A DNA stretch of 64,000 nt, taken from contig KN832909.1 in NCBI GenBank assembly GCA_000827325.1, positions 1 through 64,000 on the forward strand, written 5' to 3'. The stretch's first letter is position 1. Each line of letters begins with the position of its first letter. The notes beneath the pieces were generated by a model. The model was not told the origin of the DNA. It did no database searches and was given only the letters and a program-made list of their open reading frames with translations. Positions 57,053 through 64,000 of this stretch are shown piece by piece. Source of the DNA: Oidiodendron maius Zn (lineage: Eukaryota > Ascomycota > Leotiomycetes > Myxotrichaceae). The position numbers and the translations under genes were made by a program.

Positions 57053-60023
57053 CTAAGCATACCGGTATCTCTTACGTCTAGCCCTAATATCCTTCTCAAT
57101 CTGCATATTAAGACCTCGAACACCACACTCTGCACTAAGCCCACCGCATGCATCGAACTCAGCCTGCACCTGCATTTCAACCTCAATAGTCTCTTGTGCA
57201 TCCCAATCTAGCCAAGCCTCAACCTCCTTGTCAGTCCAGTTAGGAGGGTGCTCTCTATAGTCTAAAAGAGTCTCTGTCTCCAGGTCTAGTCTCTGAATCC
57301 CTAGATACTTGCGATTCTCATTTAACCACCTCTTTGGATAGTGTTCTAGCCCTCGTGCTTTACGATATTGAGCTGGCCGAACATCCGGATGAGCTTTAAG
57401 CCAGGCCACTTTCTCAGCTACATATCGTTTATGAATAAGCTCAGGTCGGCCTGGCCAAATTGGACGAGTATCAGGTTCAGGGACAGGTTGAGCAGCCGGC
57501 TCAGGGTCAGGACTTAGGCTAGGCAGTGGCGGTGGTGGTGATCTAGGGCCAGGACTTATGCTAAACCGTATTAGTGGTCTAGGATCAGGTTGAGTGGCTG
57601 GCTCAGGTTCAAGCTGCGCAGCTGATTCAGGGTTGATTCGACTGGCTGGCTCAGGGCTGATTCGACTGGCTGGCTCAGGGCTAATTCGACTGGCTGGCTC
57701 AGGGTTAGGGCAACTGGCTGGCTCAGGGTTAGGGCAACTGGCTGGCTCAGGGTTATGTTGAGTGGCTGGCTCAGGGTTAGGTTGAGTAATCGACTCAAGG
57801 ATTGACTGGATAGTCGACTTAGGGATCAATTGATCACCTGAATCAAGAACTGATTGAAGCGCTGATTTGAGGCTAGACTGGCCAGCTGAGTTAAGGATAT
57901 CCTGAACAGTTGCTCTAGGAATGAATTGACTAGCTGAATCAGGTGTGATTTGAGTGGCTGATTCAGCTCTAAGCTGTTCCCTTGCATAACGTATACTAAC
58001 TGGGCACCTAGGACTAGTCCTAGTATGGCCAATCTCATGGCATAAACCACATCTGCGTAGCTGAGGCTGTGATGCCTCCCATCCAGAGGGAATCCTTCTA
58101 GTGCTGTGAGTCCTACTAGAAGCAGATGGCAGGTAAGTGACAATACGCAGAGGCTCAAGAAGTGGCTCAGGTAAGCCTGAGTATCGATCCCAGTACCAGT
58201 GTGGATGAAAATCATCAGGGAGTAAGGATAACCCCTCCTCTCGAATATAGTCAACCCGATGCGCACATGGCAGGCCAGTAGTAGCTGTAAATACACCAGT
58301 ACAGGGCTGTAAGGGCCTCTTAGCACTGGTATAATTTGAATGAACCTGGCGTAATGCAGGAGTGGTAATATAATTAAAGCATGCACTATATTGAGCCCGA
58401 TCAAGGTTTAGAGGTGTCCTAATTCGATCCTTTGCTGCATCAGCCTTAATACGCTGGATTTGATTGGTTATAGCCTGTTCAATCGAGAGGAAAGTCGTTA
58501 ATAGATCAGCCTGGGAGTTATTCATATAATCCTTAATATATGAATGTGCTGCTTCAACCCTAATATTATTAATATAGCTGTAAATTAAGCCAGTATACTT
58601 ACTTACCTTGAAGTGACTCTAATACTGAAGTGAGTGCTTTGATTAGTCCAGGCCTGAACTAGTGACTCAGCTCGGCCTGGCTTTAGCCATGTTGATTTGA
58701 TGTATTCAACACACTCCAGGTGTTCAGGAGTCTCAGAATACCGGGTTTCAAACTGAAGCAGTCGAGACTGATATTCAGGGATGCTAGGTGATTGAACAAT
58801 GCCTAGCCATGCCTTAAAGAAATCATTGTAGTCCTCAGCACTAGTAAACTTAGCTTTGCAGTGCTGCTGGACATTCTTATTAGCATGCCAGAGGCATAGT
58901 ATTGTACTAGAATCCGGGAATGTCTTAGAAATAGCATTTCTTAAGGCTTGATCACAATCAGTACTAATTGCTTCTGGGATAAGGCCAATTGTAGGGTAAA
59001 TAAGCCTATAAAGGGTCTTAATATAAGCTAAGGCCCAGCTGTATGAGCCCTCTGTTTCGTCAGGGAGGAAGGCAAAGGCAATAAAGAAGCTCTTGTTATT
59101 ATGATCAATCCCTATAATACTAGTTAGCTAGGGAGTTATTAAGGGAGGGTCTAATACTAACCGATAATATCCATTAAAGGTAGTTCAAATCGATTTGTAC
59201 GGTATGTATTATCGATTAAGAGAACATCGTGGTGAGACTGAAGGTATTTGATTGATTCAGGGTAGGCCCAAAAGAGGCCCTTCAGTCGATCAGTCCCCTT
59301 CTCCTTTAGGATATCACACTTAATTCCCTTAGTCTCAAGGTGCTTAGCTAGTGCCTCAGTTGCAGAGTAGCCCTGGCGTAGATCTCGACGAACTAGGGAG
59401 TTGTGATTATATATATCCCGTAGTAGAAGTGGTATTGTAGGGACTAAACCTTGGAGAAAAGTCAGGGTTTGCCGTGGCTGTATACCTATATAGGGTTAAT
59501 TATATCACTAGTTATATCCCTAGTTCTTACCTGCTAAAAAGAGATTTCGGGCTGTATTTTGTGCTTCAATTGGAAGCCTGCGGTGCGAAGGGTGGGCAGC
59601 AGGGCTTTGGCTAGGAGGGTGGTTATAAGTATTGAACTCAGCTCCAGGGCGATATTTAAGCTCCCATTCAGAGCTAGGGGTTTCCACTGCAACCACTTGA
59701 AATTGGCACCCTGTACCGCGTGATTGAGTATCCCGAACACGCTCAATTTGAGGTTCAAGCCTAGGTAAATAGCTGCGATCGCATGCATAATATACCTTTT
59801 GACGGCGATTGTGTATCCTCTTACTCTTGCCTACAGTAAAGGCGTATCCTTGTAGCTTAGACCAGCTCTGAATAGCCTCAAAAAGGGCTTCTCTAGAGGG
59901 GTAGGTAGCTAGAGGTGGCAGGGATAACGCGTCAGACGCGCTGGTCAGGGGTTGTGATGGTGGTGGTGGTGGTGGTGGTAGAGAAAAGGGGTCAGAAACG
60001 TCGAATTGGCTGAGTTGATCCAT
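57053..60023 (-). pseudogene. MULE B transposase gene, nearly intact
   Basis: Exon 1 from ATG 60,023 (MDQLSQFDVSDPF, poly-Pro, then the FAR1-like REALFEAIQSW...VYYACDRS domain) ends at a GT-AG intron near 59,531-59,475. The middle shows MULE-domain blocks in the region 59,470-58,600: LLIDNTYRTNRFE, IGIDHNNKSFFIAFAFLPDE, ISTDCDQALRNAIS and LCLWHANKNVQQHC. The last 490-aa frame (58,525-57,053) has the zinc/SWIM-like CTGVF...PCAHRVDYIREE, a C-x2-C knuckle (RRCGLCHEIGH), the 8-residue Pro-Glu-Ala repeats, WPGRPELIHKRYVAEK, and a basic end (DIRARRKRYRYA). A few stops and frame changes lie between 58,600 and 59,200. Otherwise it is complete. Confidence 0.8.
57590..57800 (-). repeat. 24-bp coding minisatellite in the MULE B transposase
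   Basis: About eight tandem units of a 24-bp repeat encode 8-residue variants such as SPEPASRI, NPEPASCP and NPEPATQ. The MULE A copy (48,360-48,600) and the deleted MULE at 32,210-32,340 have fewer and more diverged units, so the array has expanded or contracted between copies. Confidence 0.8.
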
Positions 60024-60390
60024 TTTCAGGGCTGTATTTGAGCTTCAAGAGGGCTGTAATCAAGCTTCAAGAGGGTTGTAATCAAGCTTCAAGAGGGTTG
60101 TATTTGATTCAGGGCTATTAAGAGCCTGTATTCAGGAATAAGATATCAGGTAAAGGGCGTTCATACTAGCCGTAAAGGGACACGCTAGTTATACTCGCAC
60201 CACCCTGGCCAGAAAGGGTAATCTTAGTAATATAGGACCCACATACAGCTGTAAAGGGTAATTGATATGCGGTGGTGCGAGTTTTAGTCAGCCAAGGTGG
60301 TGCGAGTGTAACGCCCGCCCTGAAAAGGGTAATTGATATGCGGGGGTGCGAATCTTAGTCATCCTTTGGGGTGCGAATGTAAGGGCCGCC

Positions 60391-60423
60391 GAATGTAAGG
60401 GCGGCCCCCTTACATTCGCACCC
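60391..60423. repeat. Extra MULE-A-type terminal fragment
   Basis: gaatgtaagggcggcc and cccttacattcgcaccc lie back to back directly outside MULE A's right end. They look like the end of another copy of the same family, or a terminal rearrangement. Confidence 0.5.
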
Positions 60424-60568
60424 GAATGATGTAAGCTTACCGCATACCTGTTCCTATCTCAACAGATCTCATTTCTCTGTCCGGTCGGATCGTGATCTGG
60501 CTCACCATCCTTGTCGGAGCGAAACTGCGTTTGAAAAGCCTACGGTGGTTAGAAGACAGGGCATAAAG

Positions 60569-61789
60569 ATGACCGCCAGCAGGCGCCATCTGAAATCGCG
60601 AAATGGCTGTATACAGTGTAAGAAGAGAAAGGTTAAGGTAGTTCTGCAGTTTCTGCCAGAAGCACAGCTCTCGTTGACATTCCACAAATAGTGCGACGAG
60701 TCAGAAAATTCATGCAGTTCGTGTATCAAGCGTGGTGCATGGTGCTCCCTCAAACCCGGAACACCTCCACTTTCGCTCAAGTCACAAGTCGCCAGCCCTC
60801 TCCCGGTATCCATCCTTTTAGACCTTGAACTGCTACATAACTTCTCTTCCAGAACATGTCTATCCATGACAAACCGTGTTCCTCTACAGGAGTTTTATAA
60901 AACAACTTTCATTACGGAAGCTTTGAAATCAGAGCATCTTCTCCGGCTGGTTCTTTCCGTCTCGGCTCTCCATTTGACGGAGCAGCATCGAGAAACCCTT
61001 ATAACTACAGACGGACATGAAAAGGCTGCTGTTGTGTCAAAGGTCAAAGAATATCTCACAGCCGCCGATGTTCATCACAGTGTGGCTCTTGGCTCTTTTA
61101 GGAAACGTCTCGCAAATATTACGGCAGAGGATTCCCATGCGATCTTTGGTTGCGCGGTTCTTATAGCGATGGCATCTGTCGCTCGGTCTTGCGGGAGCTC
61201 ATGGTCATTCCATTTGGCTGAAAGGCAGAAAGCTGACGAGAACATCCTAGAATACCTGGTCCTCCTCCGCGGTATCAAGTCAGTTCTTACAGAAACACAG
61301 GAATGGGTACAGGCAGGACCCATGTCACCAATTATTTGGCAACCCGGCAATACAGGGAAGGACAACAAATGTATCACTGCTTATCTGGACAAGCTTTCTG
61401 CCGCCTTTGTGGAATCCGCTGAGCCAAAAGTGGCTGCAATATGCATTGATGCTATCAAGCTGCTTCGACAGTCTTTCGCAAGAATGGAATCTGGCTGTGA
61501 GCCATCGATTGTGTCTTTCTGGCCGGTGCTGGTGCACGAGGATTATATGGAATTGTTAAGGTCAAGCCAGCCTGAAGCACTAATAGTATTGGGATCTTAT
61601 TGCGTATTTCTACAATCGCAGAAGTGGTGTTGGTGGGTCAAGGGGTGGCCGGCAAAAACACTCAAGACGATTGACGGGATGGTTGGTGACGAATTGAGAC
61701 CCTGGCTTCGGTGGTGTGTGGAGCTTTTACACCCCAGAGATTCAAAACAGGAGACAGGGCGTGTCTCATTTATATCAAGGGGGCCATAA
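60569..61789 (+). CDS. Zn(II)2Cys6 transcription factor D (388 aa), UPC2-like architecture
   Basis: Exon 1 (60,569-60,637) begins MTASRRHLKSRNGCIQCKKRKVK. A 54-bp GT-AG intron interrupts the zinc cluster, and exon 2 (60,692-61,789) continues CDESENSCSSCIKRGAWC. Together they give C-x2-C-x6-C-x6-C-x2-C-x6-C. Then LLDLELLHNFSS, EHLLRLVLSVSALHL and SWSFHLAERQKADENI follow the layout of the C-terminal ligand-type domain of sterol-uptake-control-like regulators. WCWWVKGWPAKTLKTID and a final DELRPWLRWCVELL lie near the end. No stops or frame changes are seen. It sits only 150 bp from the transposon stack. An N-terminal nuclear DNA-binding role is clear; the target pathway is unknown. Confidence 0.88.
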
Positions 61790-62169
61790 TGCTAGTAGAC
61801 TAGGAGTCCTTTAAGAGGTTGCACCTCAAAAGGAGCTTGCACGTACGGACATGCGAGCCAGCGGATCATATTGGGGCCTGTACCTGCTATTAAAATCTCT
61901 TTCTATACAATAGCCTCCTCTTCTCTCTTTGTAATACAAACCAGTTGTTGCTTTGCCTCATTGCATTCAACCCGTGGCCTTTATTTAGATACTCTAGAGC
62001 CTGTTTATATGCCTTCATTATCGTTATTATTACGACAAATATCTCATATACCGTTGGGTTTACCCCTGTAATATAATCAGCGCCAATGGAGGCATACATA
62101 TAAATCGCACACACAGTTCATTCCTTTAATTATTAAGTTAACTTATTTTATTTATCGGCAAATATTTTT
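61790..62169. other. Intergenic
   Basis: Downstream of regulator D. Short AT-rich frames only, nothing recognised. Confidence 0.4.
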
Positions 62170-62421
62170 TCTTGATCAGAGGTCAAGTAATGCACAGGTC
62201 GTCGTAATCGGAATCAAGGTGAAACTCAGTTATATTGACTATTGAGTGATGCAGAGACAACTGAGGGGATTAGACTACAGAACACAACACTTATTATATA
62301 CCTGCTTAGGTGGCAACATGTGTAAGCCCTTACGACTATACAGTCGTTTGCCATTGCGTATGTTGCCACTAACCTTGAGACATCGTGATATGTGTGCTTG
62401 AAGCCCTGACAGCAGTCAACA
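62170..62421 (-). mobile_element. LTR-like dispersed repeat, copy 4 (fossil)
   Basis: Minus-oriented: starts TGTTGACTGCTGTCAGGGC at 62,421 and ends with the common tail (tctctgcatcactcaatag, then gagtttcaccttgat and acgacctgtgcatta). Its middle part (cttaggtggcaacatgtgta) differs from the other copies, so it is a distinct subtype. Confidence 0.5.
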
Positions 62422-62546
62422 TTTTTTATATAACTTGGTGGACAAGAGTATTTGTGCATGCCCCACCTTTACCCTAATTTATCACCCCACCACTTTTTAT
62501 ACCTATAATTTCTTAGTAATATAACTTAATGACCATTATAAAATAT

Positions 62547-62800
62547 TGACTGAGTCCTAAGGCTTCAAGCATACTTACACCTGCGATACAGCTGCCTACT
62601 AGGCTGCCCACTGGTGCCTATAGGGTGACTAAGTGGGAGCCTATTTGGTGACTCAATTGAGTGTATAGTGTTGAGCATAAAAGGCTCTAGTTCTCCTGAA
62701 TCTCTTCTTACTTTAGTTGTCTCTGCATCACTTAATATAACACTGAGTTTCACCTTGATTCCTGACTACGACCTGTGCACTATGTAACCTCAGTTCAAGA
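62547..62800 (+). mobile_element. LTR-like dispersed repeat, copy 5 (fossil)
   Basis: Near twin of copy 2 (17,948): TTGACTGAGTCCTAAGGCTT, gcccactggtgcctatagggt, ggtgactcaattgagtg, then the common tail. It lies in opposite orientation to copy 4, 125 bp away. Confidence 0.55.
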
Positions 62801-63119
62801 TTTTATATATATTCTATATGAGTCAAAACTAGTCTTGAATAATAGTTGTATCCTTGTATTTCGTGTGCTGGTAGTTATATTTCTGGTTATATCGCGATTT
62901 TAAGGCTCTATATCGTTGTATAAAGTTGTATACCTATCACTAGCCAACTATATCAGGATTGCCTAATTTCTGATATCGCTTTTAAAGGAAGAGATTTGCT
63001 ATTTGTTGTATAGTATTAGAACTAGCTGGTAGACTACGCTTATCTATAGATAATACCTATTAGACTAGAGTTAATTCCTCTGTTTCTATAAGTTTGTAGT
63101 TAGTAGGCCGAGAGTCGTA
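62801..63119. other. AT-rich spacer, no gene seen
   Basis: Likely degraded transposon sequence continuous with the pogo-type remnant to the right. Confidence 0.4.
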
Positions 63120-63350
63120 TTATATAGGGTGTTTATCTAGACGATATTGGAGGGTTGAATATACTATATCAAATGACTTTACAGCAGCTCTAACACTTGT
63201 ACAATGGCGTTGATTTAATGCCTCTATTACAAGAGCAATTCGATCTTCCTGGTGAACCAAGTAGGTATTATTTGGTGGAGACGCATTGACTAAATTATAC
63301 AGGAGACGTGTTTGTTTAGGTAAAATTAGTGGGAAGTGGCAAACTCGCAT
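63120..63350 (-). mobile_element. pogo/Fot1 transposase N-terminal fragment
   Basis: The frame contains EDRIALVIEALNQRHC and SVRAAVKSFDIVYSTLQYRL, the Psq-type helix-turn-helix that opens pogo/Fot1 transposases. A stop follows, and the rest (63,119 leftwards) is AT-rich and unreadable. It is truncated and inactive. Confidence 0.7.
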
Positions 63351-63773
63351 GTATAGCCAACTCGCTTATCAAATACGTTACACGCCATAACTTAAAAGGA
63401 GGTCACCATTCAATCGTTCAGTTGTATTAACCTCAATTTCTCTCGCCATCCCACCCTATACCTTTGTTTCTACTATATCTCGCACCTATCTCCTTGTGTA
63501 GGACTTCTTCTGCACAGCTAGTTTAGTCAATAGAACGGGCACACCCACTAAGGAGCATACCGTTGAGCGCAGGCAGGCCCCAAGCTCTTCTGCGCCAATT
63601 ACTTCCTGGGCTCATCCGTTGCAGCAAATCCCCCGATACTGCACCCGAGCTACCTAGAGAGTTTTGAGGCCTGAGCCCACCAAACCAAATCAATAAAAAT
63701 TACTTCCAAAGCTGCTCTCAATCCCGGAATAGACTCAACTCAGAGTGTCGCATCGCGTGACTCTGGAGTGACT
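63351..63773. other. Intergenic, no gene seen
   Basis: Normal-GC sequence without a supported frame. Confidence 0.35.
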
Positions 63774-63945
63774 AAGCCAATAATCTCTCAATCCGAGATT
63801 CTCGCGTCCCTTGCAGCCTTAGCCTTGCGGCTAAGGCTGTGACCTTGTACCCCTTTACCTGTTGCAGGACAACGTTTACAGGTAGACTAATCACGATACG
63901 GCCATACTATCAGGAGGCCAGTCACTATGCGGCCAGCCAAGGTAG
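63774..63945 (+). repeat. Long-inverted-repeat family arm at the window edge
   Basis: Matches the arm at 4,857-5,000 (inverted) over its length: agccaataatctctcaatcc, then gcgtccc, ttgcaggac, gtagactaatcac and actatcaggagg. The partner arm, if any, lies beyond the right edge. A small palindrome (gccttagccttgcggctaaggc) sits inside it. Confidence 0.6.
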
Positions 63946-64000
63946 AGCATACAATAACGCCAACTCCATCGACCCCAAAATTGTCACGAGGGAATGCCAT

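Larger units (their letters stand above)
56806..60320 (-). mobile_element. MULE B (Mutator-like), nearly complete, inserted in the right terminal repeat of MULE A
   Basis: Ends: GGGCGGGCGTTA(T/C)ACTCGC on the left and its inverse on the right (60,320), with inverted repeats of about 190 bp. The flanks TGAAAAG(GGG) at 56,797 and 60,321 are the target duplication. MULE A's repeat reads continuously once MULE B and one copy are removed. Subterminal sequence (cctgatatcttattcctgaa) is also shared between its ends. It carries the transposase gene listed separately and is less mutated than MULE A. Confidence 0.88.
45905..60390 (+). mobile_element. MULE A (Mutator-like), interrupted by a Gypsy element and by MULE B
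   Basis: The left end (45,905) reads GGCCGCCCTTACATTCGCAC. The right end (to 60,390) is its near-exact inverse, GTGCGAATGTAAGGGCCGCC. MULE A's own sequence is 45,905-48,916, then 56,545-56,805, then 60,321-60,390, about 3.3 kb in all. The transposase N-terminus is readable at 46,146-46,454 (MNQFSQFDVSDPF, then ATYPSREALFEAIQSWAKLQG). The catalytic and zinc-finger parts (to about 48,930) are AT-rich with many stops, and the last codons reappear after the Gypsy insert at 56,545. It is inactive and more degraded than MULE B. Confidence 0.85.

Noticed and set aside
62170-62800. Copies 4 and 5 as the two LTRs of one short element
   Set aside because: They are in opposite orientation, belong to different subtypes and have only 125 bp between them, so they are separate solo repeats.
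1-64000. CRISPR arrays, rRNA or tRNA genes
   Set aside because: No spacer-repeat array was seen. I recognised no tRNA cloverleaf or rRNA sequence, although a covariance search would be needed to exclude tRNAs.

Overview
The window reads as nuclear DNA of a filamentous ascomycete, most likely Eurotiales-like (this lineage is an inference). Genes have short GT-AG introns (about 45-120 bp). There are four Zn(II)2Cys6 regulators, MFS and MDR-type ABC transporters, and FAD-dependent and Baeyer-Villiger-type monooxygenases. The repeats are AT-rich and TpA-rich, as expected from repeat-induced point mutation (RIP). The layout resembles a gene-poor accessory or subtelomeric segment in which an accessory-metabolism region is decaying between transposons.

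Layout. 1-2,400: AT-rich degenerate repeat, a possible LTR and a MuDR-type (MULE) transposase tail. 2,559-4,097: a conserved-looking 512-aa protein whose last codons come from an LTR-like repeat. 4,857-6,306: a long-inverted-repeat element and a hAT remnant. 6,314-17,253: GT8 glycosyltransferase (frame-broken), an intact salicylate-hydroxylase-like FAD monooxygenase (two introns), a Baeyer-Villiger monooxygenase relic, a SnoaL/NTF2-like protein, a second GT8 (five introns) and Zn2Cys6 regulator A. 18,577-22,115: an MDR ABC transporter that has lost TMD2 and the front of NBD2. 25,153-28,728: regulator B (789 aa) and a 3'-half pseudogene paralogous to the FAD monooxygenase. 30,236-32,985: a MITE, a Tad-like LINE piece fused to an NmrA-like gene tail, and a deleted MULE. 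33,157-35,590: an SDR with a frame break at a G10 run, and a TetX-like FAD monooxygenase pseudogene. 36,094-38,408: a hAT transposon. 38,716-41,865: regulator C (pseudogene) joined head-to-head with an MFS transporter missing its N-terminus.

41,978-60,423 is a transposon stack. A hAT copy carries a Fot1/pogo-like element with a TA duplication. A MULE (A) carries a 7.6-kb chromodomain-type Gypsy element (275-bp LTRs, CTAAG duplication) and, inside its own right terminal repeat, a second MULE (B). 60,569-61,789 is an intact Zn2Cys6 regulator (D). The right end holds LTR-like repeats, a pogo transposase piece and one arm of the long-inverted-repeat family.

The host genes (oxygenases, cyclase/isomerase-fold protein, SDR/NmrA, GT8, efflux pumps, pathway-type regulators) look like tailoring, export and control genes of one or more secondary-metabolite loci. 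No backbone enzyme (PKS, NRPS, terpene cyclase or prenyltransferase) is visible. At least seven of the accessory genes are broken. I see no convincing new defence or mobile system. The most noteworthy signals are the nested stack, the head-to-head gene fusion, the long-inverted-repeat family and the in-frame ABC deletion question.
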